A stretch of 64,000 bases of DNA from CAVONV01 sp963697355. Its GTDB lineage: Bacteria > Acidobacteriota > Vicinamibacteria > Marinacidobacterales > DATDRI01. Shown here in pieces: positions 35,540 through 44,793 of the stretch. The translations under genes were made by a program, and so were the position numbers. The notes under the pieces are model-generated. The model was given only the letters and a program-made list of their open reading frames with translations. It did not search any database and was not told where the DNA came from. The stretch spans positions 1,530,764 through 1,594,763 of the forward strand of contig CAVONV010000023.1 of the NCBI GenBank assembly GCA_963697355.1. The letters are read 5' to 3'. How positions within the stretch are numbered: the first letter of the stretch is position 1; every line of letters starts with the position of its first letter.

Positions 35540-37039
35540 ATGCAAATTGTTTGCGTCTCCCGGGGGACGTTCTCCGAGGGAAAAGAGCTCGCTGAGAAAC
35601 TCGCCTCCAAGCTCGGTTACGATTGCCTCGCCCGCGAAGAGCTGACCGACGCCGCCTCTGCAGCCGGTATCCCAGTGGGGAAGCTCGAGATGGCGATGGT
35701 TCGCCGGCGCCCACTGAGCGAAGCCTTGGCCATAGAAAAAGAACGCTTCAAAGCCTTCGTGACCGCAACGCTGTGCGAGCGAGCGCTCGAAAGCGACTTG
35801 GTGTACCACGGAAGAATCGGGCAGTTCGTACTTCCGGGTACCCCCCATGTCCTTCGGGTACGGGCCATCATGGACCGGGAGGCAAGGATCTCATCGACGA
35901 TGGTCAGCTTGGGTCTCGATTGGGACAAAGCCAAAAAGTACACCGAGCAAGTCGATGAGGATGTACATCGATGGGTGCGCGTGATGTACAACGTCGACTG
36001 GGACGATCCGGCTTACTACGACGTCGTGGTCAACTTCGCCCATTTGAATGTCAATAACGCTGCGGCCGGTTTGGTCTCGATGGCCCAGTTACCCGAGTTT
36101 CAAGCCACGCCGGCAAGCCGTCAAATCCTCACGGATCTCGATGTGGCGTCTAGAGCCCGCCTCGCCATCGGTGGCGATCAGCGAACACATCGTGTGGATG
36201 TTCAGGTGCGAGCTGAGCGCGGTCGCGTCTCCGTGACCTACCGTCCTCAAGACGAGCGCGCTGCCCAAATGATCCCGGACATCCTGCAAGGAGTCAAAGG
36301 AATAGAGGAAGTCGTCTGCACGATGGCAACGACCAATCTCCTCTGGATCCAAGAGCGATTCGATCCTCGAAGCGAGTCCTTACCTCACATCCTCGAGGTT
36401 GCAGGAAAGTGGAATGCTGCCGTTGAGTTGCTTCGCCTCTCTGAAGGCGAGGGTCAGGGGGAAGATCCGGAAGAGACTTCTGATGATGCGCCGACTGCGG
36501 CGTTGGAAGGCGAACATGGCGGCATTTTGGACGACGCTCCGGAGGCGGAGAAGATCCAAGACGAAGGGCTGCGAGAGACCATGGGTAGACTCGTTGCCGC
36601 GGGATGTGCTGGAGGCGCCCGGCTGGTTCGGGGTGAGCCGCAAAAACTCATCCACTCTCTCGACCGGTCGGTGCCTTACAGTCTCATTGTGGTGGGCGAC
36701 GTTTTCCTCTCCAAGGTCGACTCGGTACGCAAACGGAACACGCGCGATCTCATTACTTATCTTTCGGACCACCTTCGTGTGCCGGTCGTCGGAACCGACG
36801 ACTTGAAGACCCAGTACCTCTTCGGGTCACGAGACTGGTTCAAAATGGCGGCTTATGGCGCGGTGGCGCTCGTGCTTTTCTTCCTGGTTTTCACGAACCA
36901 AGCCGGGGTTATGAGCTTCCTGAGCGGTGAATCCTACCGGCTTCTGGCTGCCGCTTGCCTGATCGCGTTCGTTCCCCTCTTTGCCTACAACTACGGCAAC
37001 TTTTGGCGCCTCCTTCTTAGGTTGCTGAAATTCGAATGA
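35540..37039 (+). CDS. cytidylate kinase-like protein with BON-like, Usp-like and membrane parts (paralogue 2)
   Basis: 499 residues after GGGAGGAG. Kinase-like domain 1-185: IVCVSRGTFSEGKELAEKLASKLGYDCLAREEL, later DPAYYDVVVNF; no normal P-loop. A BON-like segment follows (about 210-265), then an acidic linker and a segment resembling a universal stress protein half (GGARLVRGEPQ, YSLIVVGDVF, LRVPVVG, about 340-430), and two C-terminal membrane helices (about 435-455 and 465-485). It would be anchored to the inner face of the membrane. First gene of the plus arm, next to a permease gene. Function unknown. Confidence 0.8.
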   Translation: MQIVCVSRGTFSEGKELAEKLASKLGYDCLAREELTDAASAAGIPVGKLEMAMVRRRPLSEALAIEKERFKAFVTATLCERALESDLVYHGRIGQFVLPGTPHVLRVRAIMDREARISSTMVSLGLDWDKAKKYTEQVDEDVHRWVRVMYNVDWDDPAYYDVVVNFAHLNVNNAAAGLVSMAQLPEFQATPASRQILTDLDVASRARLAIGGDQRTHRVDVQVRAERGRVSVTYRPQDERAAQMIPDILQGVKGIEEVVCTMATTNLLWIQERFDPRSESLPHILEVAGKWNAAVELLRLSEGEGQGEDPEETSDDAPTAALEGEHGGILDDAPEAEKIQDEGLRETMGRLVAAGCAGGARLVRGEPQKLIHSLDRSVPYSLIVVGDVFLSKVDSVRKRNTRDLITYLSDHLRVPVVGTDDLKTQYLFGSRDWFKMAAYGAVALVLFFLVFTNQAGVMSFLSGESYRLLAAACLIAFVPLFAYNYGNFWRLLLRLLKFE

Positions 37040-37112
37040 CGGAGCACATGAGCGGATGATGAGTTCGGCACGACCCAGGCTGTTGCAGGCAGTAAGCTAT
37101 CGGAGGTGAAGG

Positions 37113-38243
37113 ATGCCAGAGTTCTTGCTACCCGGAGGACAGTTCATTGAATTGGATTTCATTATTGCGGTCCAGGTAGTCGTGCTGGGTTTCATCGGTG
37201 GGGTCTTGAGTGGATTCATCGGTTCCGGTGGAGCATTCTTCATGACACCAGGAATGATGAACCTGGGTGTTCCCGGCGCCATCTCTGTGGCGAGCAATAT
37301 CACCCACAAATTTGGCAAAGCCATGATTGGCCAGAAAAGCCACGGTGAAATGGGACACGTCGACAAGAGGCTGGCCGTCTTCATGCTCGTCACTGCAGCG
37401 GGGGGTATCAACATTGCGGTCTTCATTCAGAAGCTCATGTTTACCCAGCGGGAAGGACAAACGGAAGCCCAAGCGGCGGCGATGTCCAACCTGTATATCA
37501 GTGCGATATTCGTGTTTTTCCTCGCGATCGTCGCCGTCTCGATGCTCCGAGACATCATCAAGTCGCGGAAGGCGGAAGAGTCGAAGCCCTCTCGCAAGAT
37601 CGTCGATTTTTTGAACCGAATGCGGCTCGCCCCAGTGATTTATTTCCCAATTGCCGACGTTCATGTTTCTCTCTGGGTCATTCTGGTCTGCGGTCTCGCT
37701 ACGGGTTATCTGGCGGGTACGATCGGTGTCGGCGGTTTCATCGGCGTGCCCTCCATGATTTACGTTTTTGGCGTGCCGGCTGCGGTTGCAGCAGGAACGG
37801 AGCTCTACCTGGCCATGTTCATGGGGGCTTGGGGCTTGCTCAACTACGCGTTTCACGGATTGGTTGATATCCGTTTGACCATGCTCCTCTACCTCGGCTC
37901 GCTCTTTGGGATCCATCTCGGTGTCTATGGCACCAAAGTGGTTCGGGAGATGTATATTCGTCTGGCGACATCGATCATCATCCTTCTGTGTGTCGTCAGT
38001 CGGGCGGTCAACGTGCCTGCCTATTTGCGTGAGCTCGGATATATCGAGCTCGATCCGGCCCTCGATGTCTATTTCAACGGGGCCAGCAAAGCCTTGCTCT
38101 ATGCGAGCGGGATCATCGGTGGCTTGCATCATTTTGTTTTTCGTTTTCGGAGCCTACGTGAAACGGCGAAAGGTCCGTGCGTCGCTGGTTGCTACTCGAT
38201 CGGTGGCTACTTCGTGAGGAATGGTCTATGGAGCAAAAGTTGA
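37113..38243 (+). CDS. TauE/SafE-family anion permease (copy 2), 3' frameshift
   Basis: Family repeats VVLGFIGGVLSGFIGSGGAFFMTP and ATGYLAGTIGVGGFIGVPSM are intact. In the present frame the last residues after ASGIIGG lose hydrophobicity and run into the receiver gene. If one G of GGTGGCT at 38118-38124 is removed, the frame reads a proper last membrane helix (CIILFFVFGAYVKRRK) and stops at 38217, 10 bases before the receiver start. So an indel near 38120 is likely. Cluster position suggests transport of the anion sensed by the adjacent kinases. Confidence 0.87.
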   Translation: MPEFLLPGGQFIELDFIIAVQVVVLGFIGGVLSGFIGSGGAFFMTPGMMNLGVPGAISVASNITHKFGKAMIGQKSHGEMGHVDKRLAVFMLVTAAGGINIAVFIQKLMFTQREGQTEAQAAAMSNLYISAIFVFFLAIVAVSMLRDIIKSRKAEESKPSRKIVDFLNRMRLAPVIYFPIADVHVSLWVILVCGLATGYLAGTIGVGGFIGVPSMIYVFGVPAAVAAGTELYLAMFMGAWGLLNYAFHGLVDIRLTMLLYLGSLFGIHLGVYGTKVVREMYIRLATSIIILLCVVSRAVNVPAYLRELGYIELDPALDVYFNGASKALLYASGIIGGLHHFVFRFRSLRETAKGPCVAGCYSIGGYFVRNGLWSKS

Positions 38244-38614
38244 AGTTGTTAGTCGTTGATGATGAGCCCATCGTAGGCAAACGGCTCAAGTCGGCGTTGG
38301 AAAAATACGGCTATGACGTTGAGGTATTCGACACGGGTCAATCGGCGATTCAAAGGCTGGCGGAGCGGGAGTTCGACATCGTGGTCAGCGATGTGCGCAT
38401 GGAAGATGCGAACGGACTCGAGGTGCTGGACGCTGTCCAGAAGAGCTCTTCCCGCACGAAAACGATCCTCATCACCGGATACGCCACGGTGGAAGTGGCA
38501 CGAGAGGCCTTGGCGAAAGGGGCCTTCGACTTTCTGGCCAAGCCTTTTCAACCCAAAGACCTGCGGTCCTTGATCGAGAAAGCTGCAAAGGAGTTGACAC
38601 AAACAAGTCAGTGA
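38228..38614 (+). CDS. stand-alone response regulator receiver
   Basis: 128 residues from ATG 38228, with GTGAGGA upstream. Receiver motifs LLVVDDEPIVGKRL, VVSDVRMEDANGLEVL (phosphoacceptor Asp), ILITGYAT and DFLAKPFQP. No output domain. Placed between the permease and the kinase at 38675, its likely partner. Confidence 0.93.
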   Translation: MEQKLKLLVVDDEPIVGKRLKSALEKYGYDVEVFDTGQSAIQRLAEREFDIVVSDVRMEDANGLEVLDAVQKSSSRTKTILITGYATVEVAREALAKGAFDFLAKPFQPKDLRSLIEKAAKELTQTSQ

Positions 38615-38674
38615 CTGCTCGGGTGAGATTTGGTCGTTTCGCCTAACGTGAGCGATAGCGAGGAGGTCGGAGAA

Positions 38675-40288
38675 ATGCCTGCCACAGGAGAAGACAAGCC
38701 TCCGTATGGACAGGAAGTTCCCACTTTGAGTGCTGCCCTTTCCTCCGAGGGCTTTTCCAAGCAAGACGAAGCGTTCGAAACAGAGGCGGACCGGGCACTC
38801 AAGCAAAGGCCTCTGCTTACCATCCGGGCGCGTCTCCTTTTGGCGTTCTCCCTTTTCTTCCTTCTTTGCTTTGGAATAACCATTTGGGCCATTGCCATCA
38901 TGGCCGACATCCAGGAGAGCATCTTGTTTCTCGAGGTCGCCGGTGACTACAAGGCGGAAATCCAGCAGGCCCGGCGCTTCGAGAAGAACTACCTGCTTTA
39001 CGGCACCAACCTCGAGGATGCTCGTGAGCATGTATCGAACGCACAGCGTCTCACGGTCCAGAACACGGAGCCAATCATAGGTGTGGTTGGTGAAGACGCG
39101 CTCCTCACCATGAACCAGCACCTGGCAGACTACCTGCATCTTCTCGACGTGCTGGGTAGCGTCGAAACAGACGAAGAGCGGATCGAGGTCGAGACGGAAC
39201 TTCGTGACCACGGAGCGGTAATGGTGTTTCTCGCCGAAGACTTCGTGAACAAAGAAAGAGAGCAAGTGCACTCTAGGCTCGCTCTAGCGCGGCGCGTATC
39301 CTTCGTGTTCTTAGCCGGCCTCTTCGTACTCATGTTCCTCGTCGTGAGTTTTTTGTTGAGGCAGATACTCGGAAGTCTCTCTCGTTATGTGAAGTATGCA
39401 CAGCGTATCGGTGCCGGCGATTTCACTCCCATCACTCCAACGCGCAAATATCGAGACGAGTTCTCCGAGCTCGCGTTGGTGATCAATCGTATGGTCCGTG
39501 ATCTAGACAGACAGCACCGCGTTCTTCTAGAATCGCACAAGCTTCGAGCTATGGGTACTCTTGTTGCTGGAGTGGCTCACGAGCTGAACAATCCATTGAA
39601 CAACATTCTCCTCACGTCTTCGCTTTTGAAAGAAGAGTATGACGATCTTGACGAAGACGAAAAACAGGAGATGCTTCAAGACCTCATTTCGCAGGCAGAG
39701 CGATCGAAAAAGACGGTTCGGAATCTATTGGACTTTGCGCGTGAAAGTGAGACGAAGGTAGAGCCACTCCACGTTCGTGAGCTCCTCGACGAGACGATCC
39801 GGCTATTGAGAAACGAGCTCCGCGTCAAGAAAATTCGTTTGAATCTGGACCTTTCTGAAGTGCTACCACCGGTACATGGCGACCGACAGCTATTGAGCCA
39901 AGTTCTAATGAACTTGATCCTCAATGCCATTGATGTCTTGCCGGAGAAAGGTGAGATCCGGATCAAAAGCGATGCGGAGCGCCAAAACGGATTCTTGGCG
40001 GTTGATATCATCGACAACGGCCCGGGTATGCCCGACCATATCTTGAGACAGATTTTCGATCCGTTCTTTACGACGAAGCCGCACGGCAAGGGCACGGGTC
40101 TGGGACTTTCCGTTTCCCGTGGTATCGTCCGAAAGCTAGGGGGATATCTTCATGTATCCAGCAAGTTGGGCGAGGGAACGACATTCACCGTTCTATTGCC
40201 GATAACGACCATTCCTTCAGAGATTTCGGCCCCTGGGGAATCAACCGTCGTCGAAGGTGAAAGCCGAGCTACGAGTGGAGTAAGTTGA
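38675..40288 (+). CDS. sensor histidine kinase 2
   Basis: 537 residues from ATG 38675 (AGGAGG upstream). Layout equals kinase 1 plus an N-terminal 45-residue cytoplasmic tail: membrane helices at about 52-77 and 208-228, periplasmic helical sensor with EIQQARRFEKNYLLYGTNLEDA, HAMP, phosphorylated His302 in GVAHELNNPLNN, and an ATPase domain with LILNAIDVLP, DNGPGMP and FFTTKPHGKGTGLGLS. The shared sensor motif with kinase 1 implies a related ligand. Confidence 0.94.
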   Translation: MPATGEDKPPYGQEVPTLSAALSSEGFSKQDEAFETEADRALKQRPLLTIRARLLLAFSLFFLLCFGITIWAIAIMADIQESILFLEVAGDYKAEIQQARRFEKNYLLYGTNLEDAREHVSNAQRLTVQNTEPIIGVVGEDALLTMNQHLADYLHLLDVLGSVETDEERIEVETELRDHGAVMVFLAEDFVNKEREQVHSRLALARRVSFVFLAGLFVLMFLVVSFLLRQILGSLSRYVKYAQRIGAGDFTPITPTRKYRDEFSELALVINRMVRDLDRQHRVLLESHKLRAMGTLVAGVAHELNNPLNNILLTSSLLKEEYDDLDEDEKQEMLQDLISQAERSKKTVRNLLDFARESETKVEPLHVRELLDETIRLLRNELRVKKIRLNLDLSEVLPPVHGDRQLLSQVLMNLILNAIDVLPEKGEIRIKSDAERQNGFLAVDIIDNGPGMPDHILRQIFDPFFTTKPHGKGTGLGLSVSRGIVRKLGGYLHVSSKLGEGTTFTVLLPITTIPSEISAPGESTVVEGESRATSGVS

Positions 40289-40289
40289 C

Positions 40290-41117
40290 GTGTCTTCGAT
40301 TACGATCTCGAGACTTTCCTGTACGTCTGGACGAGCCATTGCACACAACGTAGCGACGGCCCTTGGATACGAGCTTCTCGACCAAGAGGTGTTTCAGTCC
40401 GCGTCGTCCACGTCGGGAATTCCGGAAGCGAAACTGGTGCGAGCGTTTCAAGAGGCTCCGACGTTTTTCGGAATGTCGGTATCAACCAGAAAACGATTGA
40501 TACCGCATGTGTCCGCTCAGCTTGCGGCCCGACTGCTGAAGGACGATGTGGTGTATCACGGACCCTTTGGTCACGTTCTCGTGACCGGAGTCTCCCACGT
40601 GCTCAAGGTGCGGATCTTCGCGCAGCTCGAGGACCGAGTCGCAATCAAGGTCAAGCGTGAAGGTGGTCTTTCGGCCGCGGAGGCGGAAAAGGCGCTTCGT
40701 CATGAAGACCGACAACGTGTTGAACTGGCGAAGCAGGTGTTCAACCTGAACGAGGAGGACGCCGCGCTCTTCGACCTGGTGATTAACACATCACAGGTCG
40801 ATGTAGACACCGCTGTAGATATCATCACGGGGGCGGTCAAGCTCAAACGTTACCAGCCAATGACATACTCCGTCCGTTGCATGGAGAATCTGGAGCTGTC
40901 GCTGAGAGCTCGTGCTCACTTGATCGACCTCGATCCCGATGTGGTAGTGGAAACCGACAACGGAAACGTCCGGATTCGGACCCGGAGTGGTGGTTGGTCC
41001 AGTCGAAAGAAATCGTCAGAAATGCGCGAACGAACGGCAAATCTCGATGGAGTGAAGAGTGTCGACGTCGAGGTCGTTGAGGATACCTTGGGACGCATGG
41101 CGGGAGGTACGCGTTGA
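40290..41117 (+). CDS. cytidylate kinase-like protein with BON-like domain (paralogue 3)
   Basis: 275 residues from GTG 40290, one base after the kinase stop. Kinase-like domain: ITISRLSCTSGRAIAHNVATALGYELLDQEVF, DLVINTSQVDVDTAVDIITGAV; the P-loop is replaced by SCTSGR. C-terminal BON-like stretch from about 195. It has the same architecture as paralogue 1 but is divergent in sequence. Probable non-catalytic partner of the two-component system; inference only. Confidence 0.78.
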   Translation: MSSITISRLSCTSGRAIAHNVATALGYELLDQEVFQSASSTSGIPEAKLVRAFQEAPTFFGMSVSTRKRLIPHVSAQLAARLLKDDVVYHGPFGHVLVTGVSHVLKVRIFAQLEDRVAIKVKREGGLSAAEAEKALRHEDRQRVELAKQVFNLNEEDAALFDLVINTSQVDVDTAVDIITGAVKLKRYQPMTYSVRCMENLELSLRARAHLIDLDPDVVVETDNGNVRIRTRSGGWSSRKKSSEMRERTANLDGVKSVDVEVVEDTLGRMAGGTR

Positions 41118-41155
41118 TTCATGCGGGACCATCCTGCACAAGTTTGGGGAGGAGC

Positions 41156-41572
41156 ATGTCAGAGACGGGATGTGACGGTCTGGAACTGTTGGTGCTCGAT
41201 GATGAGCCGATTGTCATCAAATCACTCAAGATGGCGCTAGGAAAGATCGGTTGCAAGGTGGAAGTGTTTCAAGAGCCCGAGGACGCGTTGAGGCGATTGG
41301 ACGAAAAAGAGTTCGACATCGTCGTGACCGATGTCGTGATGGGAGACATCGACGGCATTCAGGTTCTCGAGTACGTCATGGAACGTTCGTCCCACACAAA
41401 AGTGATCATCATGACTGCCTTCGCCATGATGCAAATGGCTCGAAAAGCCATGGAGCGAGGTGCCTTCGACTTCATTGCCAAGCCGTTCGATGCCGAAGAG
41501 ATAAGGACCGTCGTTGGTAAGGCGGCGGAAGCCCTACGAGCCGAAGGATTGGACTCCGACCAAGACTCATGA
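41156..41572 (+). CDS. stand-alone response regulator receiver
   Basis: 138 residues from ATG 41156, preceded by GGGGAGGAG. Motifs: LLVLDDEPIVIKSLK, VVTDVVMGDIDGIQVL with the phosphoacceptor Asp, IIMTAFAMM and DFIAKPFD. No output domain. Last gene of the plus-strand arm; the fourth single-domain receiver of the island. Confidence 0.92.
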   Translation: MSETGCDGLELLVLDDEPIVIKSLKMALGKIGCKVEVFQEPEDALRRLDEKEFDIVVTDVVMGDIDGIQVLEYVMERSSHTKVIIMTAFAMMQMARKAMERGAFDFIAKPFDAEEIRTVVGKAAEALRAEGLDSDQDS

Positions 41573-41640
41573 AGACCTTCGGTGATCCTGTACGCAGTGC
41601 AAAACTCCGGTTGTTGTTTTGACCTGGGTTCCAGCGGCTA

Positions 41641-42075
41641 TTAGACCAGTTTGACAGGATGGGGGGGGTGGTAGTGATCGAGCATATACCTGATGCCGAC
41701 GCCCATCACTTCCTCCCATGCCTCCTCCACCTCGGTGGTATACCTCGGGTCACACTGCTTTACGGCTTGGAGGAGGCTGTCCAGCCACAGGTCATAGAGT
41801 TGAGCACCGATGTTGAGGGCGTTGGAGGCGTGGTGGGCTGCGAGAAATTTGAGATACCTTTCCGGACCGTGCTGCTCGTCTTCCGAAGCAAGGAGAATCA
41901 TGTAAAAGGAGGCTCTCAGAAGCCTTTTCTGCCTCGCGAAGTCCGTGTTGGAAAACTTCTCCCGAACCTTCGGCGAAGATGCCAAGAACTTCTCATAGAA
42001 GATGTCGAGAAACTTCGGATGGGTGTCACAACGCCTCAGACTCTCATCAAACGTGGCGATTACTTTTTCATCCAT
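41641..42075 (-). CDS. single-domain globin
   Basis: 144 residues, globin fold by pattern: FYEKFLASSPKVREKFSNTDFARQKRLLRASFYMIL, a candidate proximal histidine in LKFLAAHHASN, and a C-terminal helix DPRYTTEVEEAWEEVMGVGIRYML. It is of the single-domain type related to globin-coupled sensors, with no attached reductase or output domain. It may bind oxygen or nitric oxide next to the oxidase genes. AAAGGGA lies ahead of the ATG. Confidence 0.85.
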   Translation of the reverse strand: MDEKVIATFDESLRRCDTHPKFLDIFYEKFLASSPKVREKFSNTDFARQKRLLRASFYMILLASEDEQHGPERYLKFLAAHHASNALNIGAQLYDLWLDSLLQAVKQCDPRYTTEVEEAWEEVMGVGIRYMLDHYHPPHPVKLV

Positions 42076-42162
42076 AAAAGTCCCTTTCTACCGGAATTCT
42101 GGGAGCGCAGGTCAAGCGGCCACGACCTTAACGCGGAAGTCTAGCTCATATTTGCTGTGTTT

Positions 42163-44647
42163 TCACAACATTCGAAGAGTCCGCCCTGTTGATTGTCGCA
42201 AAGGGCTCTCACGGAGCTCGGTGGAGATGCTCAAGCGTAGTGAATTGCCAATGACGGTAAGGCTCGAGACCACCATGGCACCGGCGGCGAGGATGGGGCT
42301 CAGAAGTCCCGCTACGGCGAGAGTGATTCCAATCGAGTTATAGACGAAGGCCCAAAAAAGATTCTGACGCACGACAGCCATGGTTTTTCCCGACAGGTCG
42401 AAAGCTTCCAAAATCTTGCGCAGGTCGTCACTCATAAGGACCATCGATGCTGCTTTCATGGCCAAATCGGTCCCGGAACCCATGGCGATTCCTAGATCGG
42501 CAGCCGCAAGCGCTGGGGCATCGTTTATCCCGTCGCCCACCATCGCCACGGTGCGGCCGCCTTGTTTGATTTCTTCAACGATCCGGGCTTTGTCTTCCGG
42601 TAACGCCTCGGCATGGAAATCGCGGACCCGGACCTGGGTTGCAGCCCAGGCCGTGGTGGCTTGGGAGTCCCCAGATACGATCATCGTCCGGATACCTCGT
42701 GCGCCGAGCTCCTCCACCAGTTCCAGCGCTCCTTTTTTCACACGGTCACCGAAGGCCATGACTCCCTCGACGTTGTCGTCCCATCCATAGAAAGCAACGG
42801 TTCGACCTTTGCTTTCCCATTCTCGGGCTCGTGCTTCTTGTTCCTCTTGTGGGCCCGAGTACTGCTCCATCAGACGGCGGTTTCCAACAAAGACTCGCCG
42901 GGAACCCACGGTTCCCGTCATTCCGAGACCTTTGAGTATCTTGATATCGGTTGCGGACTCGACCTGTAGTCCCTCCCTTTCGGCTCGACGGCTTACGGCG
43001 CGCCCGAGGGGATGCTCTGAGTAAGCTTCCAATGAAGCCAGTATTGCAAGATCGGCGTTGTTCACTTGGTCGAGCGCAAAATCGCCTTCGGTGATCGTGC
43101 CCGTCTTGTCGAGTACGATCGCATCCACTTTGCGAATGGTCTCGAGGACCCGACTGTCGCTCACCAGAATGCCGTTGCGGGAGGCTCTTCCAACTGCGGC
43201 GGTAATGGCCAGTGGCGTGGCAATTCCAAGGGCGCAGGGACAGGCAATGACCAATACGGTGATCCCTCGCATCAAAGCATCGCCGAAATCAGCTTCTCCC
43301 ACCATCCCAACGCCGACGAATGTTGCCAAGGCCGTCACGATGACTCCCGGCACGAAGACACGAGATACACGGTCCACGGTTTTTTCGATGGAGGAGCGAC
43401 TTGCGATGGCGTCCTCGACGGTCTTTACTATTTGAGCCAGTGTCGATTCGCTGCCCACTTTCGTGGCACGCACGTGGAGCACGCCCCCGACGTTGACGGC
43501 TCCACTCACGACCGGGCTGCCCGGCCTTTTGGCGACCGGTGCGGACTCGCCGGTGAGAAGTGACTCGTCCACGTACGACTCACCCAACGAGACGACCCCG
43601 TCCGCTGGAATGCGCTCTCCCGCTTTGACAACGAAGGTGCTTCCCGATTCGAAGCGCCTCGATCGCAACGAAGCGTTCTCGTCCCCCCGCCAGCAACCGA
43701 GCTTTCCCGGGCATCATCCTGTACATCAGTGTGACCGCGCGAGACGTTCTGTCTTTGGCGGTGCGCTCGAACCATTTACCAATCAAAACCAAGCTGACCA
43801 AGGCGCAAGTCGTATCGAAGTAGATGTGGACTCCCCCGGTAACGGTTTGATGAAGGCTGTAAAAGAACGCGGACAGGATTCCCAACGCGAGAAGCGTCTC
43901 CATGCGGATGGTGCGGTTCAAAAGCCCCCTCCAGGCAATATGAATGATAGGTCTGGCGGAGTAGAAAACGGGAGGGGTGGCCAGCAACATGAGCACGTAG
44001 GGCATGATGCGCAGGATGTGTTCCGGTACTGTCTGAAAATAGCCGGCGTAGAGACCCACGTTCAATGTCATGACTTGAAGCCAGAAAAACACCGCGACAC
44101 CCAGACGCAGCAGTAGATCCTTCCGCTCTCGGTCGACCGTCTCCGACTCGGGTTTGTACTCCGAAGCCTTGTAACCGAGATCGGTTATTCGATTCAGGAC
44201 CCGATCGGGAGGTAGGTATTGGGGGTAGTATTTGACCTTCAGCAAGTCAGCGGCAAAGAAGACTTGCGCAGACTGGACTCCAGGCTCCTTCGACAAAGCA
44301 TGCTCGATGAGCCAGGCGCAGGCGGAGCACCACATGCCGGAGATTTGAAGCATGGACTCACAAGCCGGCGCATCCGCAGGAACTTCCGGCAGAGGTTCAG
44401 TCTTCTTCGACGCCGATGTGTCGAGAGGGCTCGCGATCAGGCCCAGCTCGAGGCTTCGCTGGAAGAGCTCGGTTTCACGAAGATCCACGCCGGATTCGAT
44501 GACATCGCTTTCGAGGAGGATGGCGTAGACGTTCATGCAGCCATTGCAGCAGAAGGCAAGGTCCTTGTTATCGAAACGATGCTCGACCGGATGACGACCG
44601 CATGCCAACCCGCAGAGATCGCAGGACTTTTCTTCGGTTACGGACAT
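42163..44647 (-). CDS. ccoI: copper-translocating P-type ATPase for oxidase assembly (CcoI/FixI-like), one frameshift
   Basis: Two frames join. The first (from ATG 44647) has a zinc-finger-like CDLCGLACG and CCNGC, a heavy-metal domain with GMWCSACAWLIEH, and four membrane helices. The second has the actuator ESLLTGES, the CPC site in VIACPCALGIATP, the phosphorylated Asp in VLDKTGTIT and the hinge MVGDGINDAPAL. The shift is at the GGG of 43643-43645; one G fewer restores IGSTFVVKAGERIPADG. The type (CPC, N-terminal extension, position behind ccoG) matches copper export for cbb3 oxidase. Its ATG overlaps the preceding stop (TGATG). Confidence 0.88.
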
Positions 44648-44793
44648 CAGGGATATTGGTCGGATGGCGGGTTGATCGGCCTCCCCTGCTCATCGAGCAT
44701 AACCGGGTTCGCTTCTTCAGAAGCGACGTAGAGAAGAATCAGAAGACCAACGAATAGCAGAAACACCAGGACGAGAAACCACTTCATGTTCAT
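44647..44793 (-). CDS. 48-residue single-helix membrane protein
   Basis: Begins MNMKWFLVLVFLLFVGLLIL, one membrane helix, and ends in a short soluble tail with NPPSDQYP. Its ATG overlaps the ccoG stop (ATGA) and its TGA overlaps the ccoI start, so it is tightly coupled. It is placed where FixH/CcoH usually lies but lacks the FixH domain; it may be a minimal assembly factor. No family recognised. Confidence 0.7.
   Translation of the reverse strand: MNMKWFLVLVFLLFVGLLILLYVASEEANPVMLDEQGRPINPPSDQYP

Noticed and set aside
37128..38132. Long minus-strand open frame opposite TauE copy 2 (about 334 codons)
   Set aside because: Rich in His, Asp and Arg with no motif or membrane pattern; it is the mirror of a good permease gene.
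38249..39271. Minus-strand open frame opposite receiver and kinase 2
   Set aside because: Shadow of two well-supported genes.
42163..44647. Programmed frameshift making two ccoI products
   Set aside because: No slippery sequence or stimulatory structure was recognised, and similar one-base breaks occur in many neighbouring genes.
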